DNA from: RGIG3701 sp030530205
GTDB lineage: Bacteria; Planctomycetota; Planctomycetia; Pirellulales; Thermoguttaceae
Assembly (NCBI GenBank): GCA_030530205.1
Contig: JAUMVK010000015.1
Location: forward strand, 16,493 to 80,492
Reading direction: 5' to 3'
DNA length: 64,000 bases
The notes under the pieces are model-generated. The model saw only the letters and a program-made list of their open reading frames with translations, was not told the origin of the DNA and did not search any database. Both the position numbers and the translations under genes were made by a program. Positions 1 through 7,488 of this stretch are shown piece after piece. The number at the start of each line of letters is the position of its first letter. Position 1 is the stretch's first letter.

Positions 1-1264
1 CTTCCAACGCCTCCAGCGTTTCGATGCTCTTGGCAAGCGCAACCGGAGCGGTCTCCAGCGTCGCTTTGCTCTTTTTGTTCACGTGAATGTCCGTCTCATA
101 CGCCGGCAGTTCGTCGAAGAACCCAAGCTGGCCGGGGATCTGCGTCAGTTTTTCGAGCCGCTGCTGAAGCAGAGCCGCGATTTTACGGCAGTCGTACGCC
201 TCGTTCTTCACCGCCTGACGAATGAACGGAAGCGCTTTTTCGTAGAATTCCTCGGGCGAGAGTTTGCGGATGTACTGGCCGTTGAACCAGAGGAGCTTTT
301 CGTAGTCGAAAATGGCCGGCGATTTGTTGATCGCTTCGGGCGTGAAGCGTTTTTCCAGCTCCGCGAGCGTGAACATTTCCTCATCCGTTTTCGGGTTCCA
401 GCCAAGCAGCGCGATGTAGTTGATCACGGCCTCGGGCAAGTAGCCGTCCTGCATCATGTCCTGGAAACTGACCGCTCCGTGACGTTTGGAGAGTTTGGAA
501 ACGTTTCCTTCCGCGTCCTTCCCCATGATCAGCGGCAGGTGAATGTACGTCGGATGCTCCCACCCGAACGCGCGGTAAATCAAAATGTACGAGGGGGTCT
601 GTGCGACGTATTCGCTACCCCGGGTCACATGCGTGACTTCCATCAGGTGATCGTCCACGACGTGCGCAAAATTGTACGTCGGGAAACCGTCCGCCTTGAT
701 CAGCACGATGTCCTGCAGCTCCGCGTTATTCACGGAAACGTCGCCGAACACGACGTCATGGTACGCAGTCGTTCCGGTCTGCGGGACTTTCTGGCGGATC
801 ACGTACGGCGTGCCGGCGGCCAGCAGCGCATCCACCTCTTCCTTCGGGAGGTTCCTGCAGTGCCCGTCGTACCCGCGGCGGCCCTTGAAATTGGGATCTT
901 CCTGTTCCTCGTGAAGCTGCGCGAGGCGCTCTTTCGTGCAGAAGCAGTAATAGGCGTCCCCCTGCTCCACGAGTTTCCGGGCGTACTCGCGGTAGATCGG
1001 CAAACGCTCCGACTGCACGTACGGCCCGTTCGGCCCGCCGCAGTCCGGCCCCTCGTCGTTTTTGAGGCCCGCGATTTTCAGCGTGTCGTAAATGACCTGA
1101 ACGGCGCCTTCGACCTTGCGGTCCTGGTCCGTGTCCTCGATGCGGAGGATGAAATCTCCCCCCTGGCTTTTGGCCGTCAGGTAGGCGTAGAGTGCGGTGC
1201 GAAGGTTTCCGATGTGCATATAGCCCGTGGGTGACGGGGCGAAACGGGTTTTGACTTTAGTCAT
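1..1264 (-). CDS. gltX: Glutamyl-tRNA synthetase, 3' end beyond window
   Basis: Charges tRNA-Glu (possibly also tRNA-Gln) with glutamate in the cytoplasm. Reading the minus strand from ATG at 1264, the frame stays open to the window edge, giving 421 codons of a protein that is usually 470-500 residues. The N-terminus reads TRFAPSPTGYMHIGN, the class I HIGH signature at residues 17-20, followed by FILRIEDTDQDR, typical of GlxRS enzymes. The second class I signature, KLSKRHG, starts at about residue 257 in the form usual for GluRS. A long open frame on the opposite strand (83-1234, plus) is only the antisense of this gene. A promoter is predicted at 1326-1353. Discriminating versus non-discriminating specificity cannot be judged without the C-terminal anticodon-binding domain. 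Confidence 0.95.
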   Translation of the reverse strand, partial: MTKVKTRFAPSPTGYMHIGNLRTALYAYLTAKSQGGDFILRIEDTDQDRKVEGAVQVIYDTLKIAGLKNDEGPDCGGPNGPYVQSERLPIYREYARKLVEQGDAYYCFCTKERLAQLHEEQEDPNFKGRRGYDGHCRNLPKEEVDALLAAGTPYVIRQKVPQTGTTAYHDVVFGDVSVNNAELQDIVLIKADGFPTYNFAHVVDDHLMEVTHVTRGSEYVAQTPSYILIYRAFGWEHPTYIHLPLIMGKDAEGNVSKLSKRHGAVSFQDMMQDGYLPEAVINYIALLGWNPKTDEEMFTLAELEKRFTPEAINKSPAIFDYEKLLWFNGQYIRKLSPEEFYEKALPFIRQAVKNEAYDCRKIAALLQQRLEKLTQIPGQLGFFDELPAYETDIHVNKKSKATLETAPVALAKSIETLEALE

Positions 1265-1325
1265 GATCTGGTTTTCCGTGGATTCAAAAACTCGTAAAAC
1301 AAAATTAATCGTATTAATCCCTTCT

Positions 1326-1361
1326 ATTTTACTCTTTTTTTAATTTATTGCAAGCACGGGG
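1326..1361 (-). promoter_or_regulatory. Predicted sigma-70-type promoter of gltX
   Basis: On the minus strand TTGCAA (1353-1348), a 16-bp spacer and TAAAAT (1331-1326) lie about 60 bp upstream of the gltX ATG. A GGGG/CCCC run (1358-1361) sits 4 bp upstream of the -35 box. It is back to back with the plus-strand promoter at 1363-1402. Confidence 0.45.
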
Positions 1362-1362
1362 A

Positions 1363-1402
1363 GGGGGGGGAGCTTGAAAATTTTTTCGGGTTGGAGTAAA
1401 AT
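1363..1402 (+). promoter_or_regulatory. Predicted promoter of the EEP-family gene
   Basis: TTGAAA (1374-1379), a 17-bp spacer and TAAAAT (1397-1402). A run of eight G (1363-1370) ends 3 bp before the -35 box. The transcript would begin near 1409, inside the left arm of the AT-rich inverted repeat. Confidence 0.5.
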
Positions 1403-1405
1403 ACA

Positions 1406-1521
1406 GAACGAATAATGAAGAATGAATAACGAATAATGAGGAGAAAGAGTTTGACCTCCGAATTACCGCTTGAGTTGACCTCAATCCCTTCATTATTCGT
1501 TATTCGTTCTTCATTATTCAT
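1406..1521. repeat. AT-rich inverted repeat (ATTCGTTATTC family)
   Basis: The left arm (1406-1440, built from GAATAATGA/GAATAACGA words) is complementary to the right arm (1491-1521, CATTATTCGTTATTCG and so on), with about 50 bp between. The same word pair flanks the N gap at 6350-6412. It lies in the predicted 5' leader of the next gene and would form a large hairpin ending about 25 nt before the Shine-Dalgarno. Confidence 0.8.
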
Positions 1522-1555
1522 TTTTCCGTCATTCCCCATTCCTATGGAGTCAACC

Positions 1556-2299
1556 ATGAAAAAAGTCCTCGTTTTCCTTGCCGTTTTGGTTTTTCTCTGC
1601 GCTGATCTTTCTGCCGCGGAGCTGAAGATTTTGACCTACAACATCCGGAACGGAAAGCTCCTCACCGGAACGGAGATCGTTCTGGAAGAACCGGCCCAAA
1701 TCGTTCGGGCCGTCGATCCTGACATCGCGGGCATTCAGGAAATGGACTGGCACGCGACACGCAGCAACCAGCGCGACATTCCGGCCGAATTTGGTGAACT
1801 GTGCAAGATGAAGTCCTACTTCGCCCCGGCGATCGATTTTCAGGGCGGAAAATACGGCGTCGGTACCCTGACGAAAGCCGAGCCGCTGCAAGCGTACAAT
1901 ATTCCTCTGCCGGGCAAAGAAGAACAGAGGACGCTCCATGTTCTCGAGTTTGAAAACTACGTCTTCTTCTGCACGCACTTCTCCCTGACCGCGGCAAGCC
2001 AGGCCGAGTCGGTGCCGATCATCAATGCCGAAGCGAAGAAATTCGCCAACAAACCGATCTTCATCGTGGGAGACTTCAACGCCTACCCCGACTCACCCAC
2101 GATCCAGGAACTCAAGAAAACGTGGCGGATCCTCACGCCTGACGCCTACACCTTCCCGGCCAGTGACCCGACGATCCGGATCGACTACGTGATGACCTGG
2201 AAAGAAACCGGCGCCAACGTTGAAGTTCTGGAAGCCGAGGTCGTGGACGCTCCGAGCCAGTCGGACCACCGTCCCGTTTTCGTCAAAGTGAAGTTTTAA
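1556..2299 (+). CDS. Exported endonuclease/exonuclease/phosphatase-family protein
   Basis: A 247-residue protein of the EEP (DNase I-like) fold. Start chosen at MKKVLVFLAV because GGAG (1546-1549) is correctly spaced and it begins a clear signal peptide ending near DLSAAE (residues 1-21); longer in-frame starts run back through the inverted repeat. Family motifs are present in order: LTYNIRNG (N29), GIQEMDW (metal-binding E62), IVGDFNAYPDS and the C-terminal SDHRPVF with the catalytic His. Such proteins cleave phosphodiesters in nucleic acids, phosphoinositides or other substrates; the substrate cannot be read from sequence. It should act in the periplasm or outside the cell. It appears monocistronic, with its own promoter at 1374-1402. 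Confidence 0.88.
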   Translation: MKKVLVFLAVLVFLCADLSAAELKILTYNIRNGKLLTGTEIVLEEPAQIVRAVDPDIAGIQEMDWHATRSNQRDIPAEFGELCKMKSYFAPAIDFQGGKYGVGTLTKAEPLQAYNIPLPGKEEQRTLHVLEFENYVFFCTHFSLTAASQAESVPIINAEAKKFANKPIFIVGDFNAYPDSPTIQELKKTWRILTPDAYTFPASDPTIRIDYVMTWKETGANVEVLEAEVVDAPSQSDHRPVFVKVKF

Positions 2300-2359
2300 A
2301 CACAAAAAAGCAAAATGAATTTTTGGCTAAACACCATACCCGTTCCGCTTCAACACCAG

Positions 2360-2476
2360 ATTTAAACACGGATTCAAAGGATTAGAAGGATTCAAAGGAT
2401 TTTTTCAGGAAAGACTTTCACCCTTTCTTTAAAAATCCTGTAAATCCATTTAATCCGTGAAAATCCGTGTTTAAAT
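2360..2476. repeat. ACGGATT palindromic repeat, copy 1 (short form)
   Basis: Begins ATTTAAACACGGATT and ends AATCCGTGTTTAAAT, with degenerate GGATT/AATCC words between. It is one of seven copies in the window (13033, 18073, 19499, 29332, 46075 and 53981 are the other starts). It fills most of the space between the EEP gene and ruvA. Confidence 0.9.
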
Positions 2477-2542
2477 GGGAGTCTGAACTGAAACGCGTTC
2501 TGGGTTTGGACAAAAATGGTCCCACAAGCATCAGAGCTTAAA

Positions 2543-3163
2543 ATGATTTCAGGCATAACCGGCACACTCAAAGAAGTTTTCGAAGAATACGTGATCCTGC
2601 AGGCGGGATTTTTGCAGATCGAAGTCCTGATCCCGGAGTTCACGCGCCGCAAAATGCAGACGCTCGTCGGTCAGGAAGTCTCGTTTTTCACGATTTTCTA
2701 CCTCGACGGAAACCCGGCACAGGGAAAACTCACACCGAAACTGATCGGCTTCCAGACCGAGCTGGAGCGCGAGTTTTTCGAGCTTTTCTGCTCGGTGGAC
2801 GGCGTCGGCTCGAAAAAGGCCCTGCGCGCGATGATCTACCCGGTGGAGGAAGTCGCGTACTCGATCAAGGAGCAGGACGCCAAAACGCTCGCCACGCTGC
2901 CGGGGATCGGTCCCGCGACGGCCGAACGGATGATCGCCAAGCTGCGCCGCAAGGTCGGCAAATTCGCCCTTTTGTCACCGGCGTCCGGTGATTTCGGCAC
3001 TCAAACCAAAGTCGATCAGGGCATCATGGCCGACGCGTTCCAGGCTCTGCTTGCTCTCGGTTATACCGAAACTGAAGCGAGAAAGCGGATCGAGAAAGCC
3101 GCTAAGTCCAAAACAGAATTCAAAACGGTTCAGGACGTCATTCTGGCCTGCGTTTCACGATAA
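2543..3163 (+). CDS. ruvA: Holliday junction branch migration protein RuvA
   Basis: A 206-residue RuvA, the usual length. RuvA tetramers bind four-way junctions and load the RuvB motor for branch migration in recombinational repair. The N-terminal OB-fold begins MISGITGTL (the family start is typically MIxxLxGxL), so ATG 2543 is preferred over the in-frame ATG at 2516. Two helix-hairpin-helix motifs are visible, VDGVGSKKALRAM (84-97) and LATLPGIGPATAERM (116-130), followed by an acidic/Gly linker and the C-terminal RuvB-binding domain DAFQALLALGYTETEA. No strong Shine-Dalgarno is seen. ruvB and ruvC are not adjacent. Confidence 0.95.
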   Translation: MISGITGTLKEVFEEYVILQAGFLQIEVLIPEFTRRKMQTLVGQEVSFFTIFYLDGNPAQGKLTPKLIGFQTELEREFFELFCSVDGVGSKKALRAMIYPVEEVAYSIKEQDAKTLATLPGIGPATAERMIAKLRRKVGKFALLSPASGDFGTQTKVDQGIMADAFQALLALGYTETEARKRIEKAAKSKTEFKTVQDVILACVSR

Positions 3164-3167
3164 GATT

Positions 3168-3204
3168 GGGGGACGACGTTCCTGTGCGTCGTCTCAGCCC
3201 CCCC
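3168..3204. repeat. Degenerate GACGACGC palindrome
   Basis: GGGGGACGACG and CGTCGTC with a terminal C7 run form a hairpin just downstream of ruvA. It is a divergent member of the palindrome family clustered at 4597-4757. Its C-run abuts the -35 box of the next promoter. Confidence 0.6.
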
Positions 3205-3233
3205 TTGTAAAGATTTTCTCTTTGTGCTAAACT
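3198..3233 (+). promoter_or_regulatory. Predicted promoter of the beta-helix gene
   Basis: TTGTAA (3205-3210), a 17-bp spacer and TAAACT (3228-3233), immediately preceded by seven C (3198-3204). The -10 lies about 42 bp upstream of the chosen start codon. Confidence 0.45.
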
Positions 3234-3274
3234 GACAGAAAATGCTTTTTCTTCATTACTGGAGGGCCGACCTG

Positions 3275-4582
3275 ATGCGTCATTTAGGGTTTTTATTGAT
3301 TTTCGTTCTTTTTCTGGCTCAAACTTCCGAAGCGGGAGACTCTCCTCTGGTGGTGCCGGATGATTACCCAACCATTGAGGAGGCTTTTGAAAGTGTGAAG
3401 GACGGAGGGATCATCACCATCAAGCCTGGAAAATACGTGCTTTCCAGAACGCTGGAAATCGATCGGGACATCACGTTCCAGGGCTCCGGGAAACCTGAAG
3501 AAATCATTATCGCCTGCCCCCACTCGCACGTTTTCGGGATCACCGGCGGAAGCCCTGTTTTCCAAAATCTTACGGTCGGCAGCAGCGCGAAGAAAAGAAA
3601 CGGATTTTACGTCACCGGCGGCACACCAAAAATCTGCAGTTGTGTCCTTACTTCACCCAAGGGTGGAGGGATATTCGTTGAAGGAAAAGACGCCGATCCG
3701 ATCGTTGAGAAATGTGTGCTGAAAAACTGCGGCGGTCCAGGAGCGTGTATCATTCTGGAAGGCCGTGGACAGTTCAAGGACTGCGAGATTTACGGGAACA
3801 AAATGGCCGGGATCGAGGTCACAGAAGCCGGGAATCCGACCGTCACCGAGTGCCAGATATACGAAGGCAAAGGCCCCGGCGTGATCGTCTCTCACAAAGG
3901 CCGCGGAAAGTTCAAAGACTGCAATATTTACGAAAATAAAGGGACGGGGATCGAGGTAAATGAATCCGGCGATCCGACCTTCACCGAGTGCCAAATCTAT
4001 GACGGAAAAGCCGGCGGTGTGTTCATCGGCAAAAAAGGGCGCGGCGAGTTCCGGGGCTGCGATATTTACGCAAACGCCCTACCCGGGATCGAGGTGAACG
4101 AATCGGGAAATCCGACCTTCACCGAGTGCTCCGTGTTTAACGGGAAAGCGGCCGGCGTGTTCATCTGGCTGGATGGCCTCGGCACTTTCAACGGCTGCGA
4201 GATTTACCGGAACGAAAAGCCCGGGGTCGTGATCCAGGAGTCCGGAAATCCGACCTTCATCGGCTGCCAGATCCACGACGGGAAGCAGCACGGCGCGGTC
4301 GTTTGGAACGAAGGCCGCGGCACGTTCAAAGACTGCGAGATCTATGCAAACGAACTGGCGGGGATCGAGGTGTGGAATTTTGGCGATCTGACCGTCACCG
4401 GGTGCAATCTCCACGACGGAAAAAGCGGCGGGATCTACGTCCACGACAAAGGGACGGGGACGTTCAACACGAATACGCTCTCGAAAAACTACCGCGATGG
4501 AAAACTTTCCAACTGGGCGATCGAATTCAACGCGGGCAAGGTGAAAGGCTCGGGCAACACGCCGGAGATGCCGAAACGGTAA
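3275..4582 (+). CDS. Exported right-handed beta-helix repeat protein
   Basis: A 435-residue secreted protein. The start at MRHLGFLLIFVLFL gives a signal peptide cut near TSEAG and has GGAGG about 10 nt upstream. Residues 25-70 (VPDDYPTIEEAFESVKDGGIITIKPGKY) match the opening of CASH/pectin-lyase-like beta helices. From about residue 163 to 425 there are six near-identical 46-residue units of the form GRGxFKDCEIYxNxxxGIEVxESGNPTFTECQIYDGKxxG; the units are also conserved in DNA (138-bp period). The pattern is that of NosD/F-box-like parallel beta-helix proteins, which bind or modify polysaccharides. No catalytic residues could be identified, so a structural or carbohydrate-binding role is as likely as an enzyme. 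Confidence 0.85.
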   Translation: MRHLGFLLIFVLFLAQTSEAGDSPLVVPDDYPTIEEAFESVKDGGIITIKPGKYVLSRTLEIDRDITFQGSGKPEEIIIACPHSHVFGITGGSPVFQNLTVGSSAKKRNGFYVTGGTPKICSCVLTSPKGGGIFVEGKDADPIVEKCVLKNCGGPGACIILEGRGQFKDCEIYGNKMAGIEVTEAGNPTVTECQIYEGKGPGVIVSHKGRGKFKDCNIYENKGTGIEVNESGDPTFTECQIYDGKAGGVFIGKKGRGEFRGCDIYANALPGIEVNESGNPTFTECSVFNGKAAGVFIWLDGLGTFNGCEIYRNEKPGVVIQESGNPTFIGCQIHDGKQHGAVVWNEGRGTFKDCEIYANELAGIEVWNFGDLTVTGCNLHDGKSGGIYVHDKGTGTFNTNTLSKNYRDGKLSNWAIEFNAGKVKGSGNTPEMPKR

Positions 4583-4596
4583 GGTTTCAAATCTAC

Positions 4597-4757
4597 GGGG
4601 ACGACGCTTCCAGCGTCGTTTCAAAATCCAACCTCTTTGGGGACGACGCTTCCAGCGTCGCCTCAAAATCCAAAATCTACGGGGACGACGCTTCCAGCGT
4701 CGTCTTTATCCCTCATTCCTGATTCCTGTTTAACGACGCTGGAAGCGTCGTCTCCGC
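4597..4757. repeat. Cluster of GACGACGCTTCCAGCGTCGTC palindromes
   Basis: Four units of a roughly 24-bp palindrome: 4597-4620, 4639-4660 and 4681-4704 in one orientation and 4734-4757 inverted, separated by related spacers (TCAAAATCCAA). Each unit can form a GC-rich hairpin. The cluster fills the gap between the beta-helix gene and truA and ends 6 bp before the truA start. Confidence 0.92.
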
Positions 4758-4763
4758 AAAATT

Positions 4764-5585
4764 ATGCGTAACATCAAGCTCACGATCGCCTACGACGGAA
4801 CCGATTTTCATGGCTGGCAGTTCATTCCCGGGAATGATGTCCGGACCGTGCAGGGGTGCGTTATTGCCGCGATGGAAAAACTGACCGGCGGGACGCAGGA
4901 GGCCGGAACGTTTCAGGTCCTCGGAAGCAGCCGAACGGACGCGGGAGTCCACGCCCTTGGCCAGGTCGCCTCGGTCTGGACGGACTGCAAGATCCCGATC
5001 GAAGCGTTTGCGCGGGCGTTGAACGCCAATCTGCCGGGGGACATTCTGATCCTTGACGCGGAAGAGGCGCCGGAGGATTTTCACCCCATTCGCTGCACCG
5101 AGCGGAAACGGTACCGGTACCTGATCCAGGACGGGCCTTTGCCGGAGCTTTTTCTTCGCCGTTACGCGTGGCGGATGGGGAAACTGACGGCGACCCGGTT
5201 GGACGCGGACATGATGGCGCAGGCGGCCCGGTACTTTCTTGGAACCCACGATTTCTCGTCGATGGAAAACGTCGGCTCGCCGCGAACCAGTGCCGTGCGG
5301 ACGATTTTTGACGTTTCTGTCCGCCGCGGGATCTCGTCGCCCGATGCCCCACTTTTCCTCCCGATGGTGGGCCGTCCGGAGGATTTCATCGAGATCGAAG
5401 TGGAGGCGGATGGTTTTCTGTACAACATGGTGCGCAACATCGCAGGCACGCTGATGGAAGTCGGCCGCGGACGTCATCCGGCGCAGTGGGTGGAGGAAAT
5501 TCTCGCCTCAAAATCCCGGGCCGGGGCTGGGCCGACCGCGCCGCCGCAGGGTTTGTACCTGCTCTGGATCAGGTTCAAACGTTAA
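4764..5585 (+). CDS. truA: tRNA pseudouridine synthase A
   Basis: A 273-residue TruA, which isomerises uridines 38-40 in the tRNA anticodon arm. The N-terminus KLTIAYDGTDFHGWQ is the family signature, and the catalytic Asp is D59 in SSRTDAGVHALGQV. Further family blocks are RYRYLI, HDFSSMENVGSPRTS and the C-terminal DGFLYNMVRNIAGTLMEVGRG. The domain layout and length are normal. It starts 6 bp after the palindrome cluster, with no obvious Shine-Dalgarno, so its mRNA probably reads through from upstream or initiates within the repeats. Confidence 0.96.
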   Translation: MRNIKLTIAYDGTDFHGWQFIPGNDVRTVQGCVIAAMEKLTGGTQEAGTFQVLGSSRTDAGVHALGQVASVWTDCKIPIEAFARALNANLPGDILILDAEEAPEDFHPIRCTERKRYRYLIQDGPLPELFLRRYAWRMGKLTATRLDADMMAQAARYFLGTHDFSSMENVGSPRTSAVRTIFDVSVRRGISSPDAPLFLPMVGRPEDFIEIEVEADGFLYNMVRNIAGTLMEVGRGRHPAQWVEEILASKSRAGAGPTAPPQGLYLLWIRFKR

Positions 5586-5658
5586 ATTCTACTTTTTGTG
5601 TGGATTTTAAATCGGGGGTGATATTCTTCCTGAAAAATTTTTCACTGCCCCTACCCCA

Positions 5659-5690
5659 CCCCTCGAAATTTTTCAAAAATCGTGTATAAT
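5659..5690 (+). promoter_or_regulatory. Predicted promoter of the EF-P-like gene
   Basis: A perfect TATAAT (5685-5690) with TCGAAA 16 bp upstream (5663-5668), immediately preceded by CCCC (5659-5662). The leader to the start codon would be about 65 nt. Confidence 0.5.
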
Positions 5691-5763
5691 AAGATTAATC
5701 GGGGAAATTTCATCCCTTTTCATTTTTCCAAAGGCCCTTTTTCAAGCAATTCCGGAGAGTTCA

Positions 5764-6327
5764 ATGATTGCGAAGAACATCAAACGCGGCATGATCATGG
5801 TTTACGAAGGCAACCCGGTCATCATCGAGAGCATTTTCGTCCAGACTCCGTCGGCCCGCGGCGCTTCGACGCTTTACAAATTCCGCGCCCGCAACCTTCT
5901 CAACAAACAGAAAGTCGATTTCACGTTCAAAGGCGACGAAAACATGAACGAGGCCGACTTCGGAAAACGCAACGTGCATTACTCCTACTCCGACTCCGAG
6001 AAGATGTACTTCATGGACGACGAAAACTTCGAAATGTACGAACTGCCGTTTTCGGATGTCGAGGATGAAAAACCGTACATAACGGAAGGGCTGGAAGACA
6101 TTCAGGTCATGATCTACAATGATCAGCCGGTGGGCGTGCAGCTCCCGGTCTCGATCGCGCTGAAAATCGTCCAGACCGACCCGGGCGTGAAAGGGAACTC
6201 GGCCACGTCGCGCAACAAGCCGGCCAAACTGGAAACGGGCCTGACCGTCATGGTCCCCGAATACATCGAGGAAGGGACCGTCATCCGGGTCGATTCCCGT
6301 ACGGGCGAATACCTGGGAAGAGCGTAA
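5764..6327 (+). CDS. efpL: EF-P-like elongation factor of the EfpL/YeiP type
   Basis: A 187-residue three-domain EF-P homologue that would enter the ribosomal E site and relieve stalling at proline-rich motifs. The KOW-domain tip reads QTPSARGASTLYKF with Arg32 where canonical bacterial EF-P has a modifiable Lys in a PGKGGAF-type loop. The SARGAxTLYK loop, the RNVHYSYSD and YFMDDENFEMYELP blocks and the C-terminal SATSRNKPAKLETGLTVMVPEYI are hallmarks of the YeiP/EfpL subfamily as I know it. GGAG lies about 8 nt upstream of the ATG. I saw no EF-P lysine-modification gene nearby, but these need not be linked. Whether a canonical efp exists elsewhere in the genome is unknown. Confidence 0.85.
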   Translation: MIAKNIKRGMIMVYEGNPVIIESIFVQTPSARGASTLYKFRARNLLNKQKVDFTFKGDENMNEADFGKRNVHYSYSDSEKMYFMDDENFEMYELPFSDVEDEKPYITEGLEDIQVMIYNDQPVGVQLPVSIALKIVQTDPGVKGNSATSRNKPAKLETGLTVMVPEYIEEGTVIRVDSRTGEYLGRA

Positions 6328-6349
6328 TACGCGAGATATGAACGAATAG

Positions 6350-6412
6350 CAGGAACGAATAATGAATAACGAATAACNNNNNNNNNNTTATTCGTTATTC
6401 ATTATTCGTTCT
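6350..6412. repeat. AT-rich inverted repeat interrupted by an assembly gap
   Basis: GAACGAATAATGAATAACGAATAAC, then ten N (6378-6387), then the reverse complement. It is the same family as 1406-1521. The gap length is probably nominal, and the loop sequence is missing. Confidence 0.85.
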
Positions 6413-6429
6413 TAACGATCCATCATATT

Positions 6430-7293
6430 ATGAAATTTACGAAAATGCACGGTTGCGGGAACGATTACGTTTACGTCAACTGTTTTGAAGAAACATTTCC
6501 GGAGTACCCGCAGGAACGCGAGGAACTGGTGCAGAGGCTTTCCGACCGCCATTTCGGGATCGGCGGCGACGGCGTCATTTTCATCTGCCCGTCCGAAAAG
6601 GCCGACGCGCAGATGCGTATGTTCAACGCGGACGGCTCCGAATCCGAAATGTGCGGAAACGGCGTGCGCTGCGTCGCGAAATACGTGTACGACCACGGAA
6701 TCGCCCGGAAAGATGAAATCGCCGTCGAGACGCTGGCTGGCCTGAAACACATCCGCGTCATGGAGTTCAATCCTGACGGAACGGCATCGAAACTCCGCGT
6801 CGATATGGGCGAGCCGATCCTCGATTTGCCGAAGATCCCGACGACACTGACCAACGGCGTGAACGAGCCGCTCGAGGTTCTGGACGCAGAGGGGAAAACG
6901 ATTGCGCTTTTCCTCGTTACGACCGTTTCAATGGGTAATCCACACTGCGTCACCTTCGTCGATGAGATCACAGACGACCTGGTTTGGAAAATCGGAAAGC
7001 TCATGGAACATCACCCTGTTTTCCCTGCACGCGCGAACATCGAGTTTATTCAGGTCATTTCCCCGACCGAGTTGAAAATGCGCGTCTGGGAGCGTGGGAC
7101 CGGCGAGACCCTGGCCTGTGGAACGGGAGCATCGGCCGTGTGCGTCGCCGGAGTTTTGACCGGGAATTCCGAGAGAAAAGTTTTGATCCACCTCGAGGGT
7201 GGCGATCTGGAACTTGAGTGGAACGCTGAAACGAACCACGTTTTCATGACGGGTCCGGCGGTGGAGGTTTTCTCCGGAACCGTCAAGGGGTAA
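6430..7293 (+). CDS. dapF: Diaminopimelate epimerase
   Basis: A 287-residue DapF that converts LL- to meso-diaminopimelate for lysine and peptidoglycan synthesis. The two catalytic cysteines are both present: C75 in EMCGNGVRC and C230 in LACGTGASA. The N-terminus KFTKMHGCGNDYVYV, the block RHFGIGGDGVIF and MGNPHCVTFV are family signatures. A normal-length enzyme. It indicates a DAP-type peptidoglycan or at least DAP-pathway lysine synthesis. The sequence just upstream is the gapped hairpin, so the true distance to the preceding gene is uncertain. Confidence 0.96.
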   Translation: MKFTKMHGCGNDYVYVNCFEETFPEYPQEREELVQRLSDRHFGIGGDGVIFICPSEKADAQMRMFNADGSESEMCGNGVRCVAKYVYDHGIARKDEIAVETLAGLKHIRVMEFNPDGTASKLRVDMGEPILDLPKIPTTLTNGVNEPLEVLDAEGKTIALFLVTTVSMGNPHCVTFVDEITDDLVWKIGKLMEHHPVFPARANIEFIQVISPTELKMRVWERGTGETLACGTGASAVCVAGVLTGNSERKVLIHLEGGDLELEWNAETNHVFMTGPAVEVFSGTVKG

Positions 7294-7306
7294 AGTCTGA
7301 ATATGC

Positions 7307-7444
7307 GGGGACGATGCTTCCAGCGTCGTCGAAAAAAAGAAAAAGTTCATATTTGTGAAAAGTAATTTGCTGTTTTAACGACGTTGGAAGCGTCGTCCCC
7401 GCAGAGGTTGGTTTTCGAAACGACGCTGGAAGCGTCGTCCCCGT
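7307..7444. repeat. Cluster of GACGACGC palindromes
   Basis: Three units: 7307-7330 (GGGGACGATGCTTCCAGCG form), 7378-7403 and 7419-7444 (inverted orientation, ending CGTCGTCCCCG). It lies between dapF and the next gene. Confidence 0.9.
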
Positions 7445-7488
7445 AAATTGAAACGATCGGGAACCACCCCGAGAAACTGGAGTTTTTT

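Noticed and set aside
83..1234. Long plus-strand open frame of 383 codons
   Set aside because: It is antisense to gltX, whose minus-strand translation has HIGH and KLSKRHG motifs.
2360..2476. CRISPR-like array from repeated ACGGATT words
   Set aside because: The words are irregular, have no constant repeat or spacer length, and form a palindrome; no cas genes are present.
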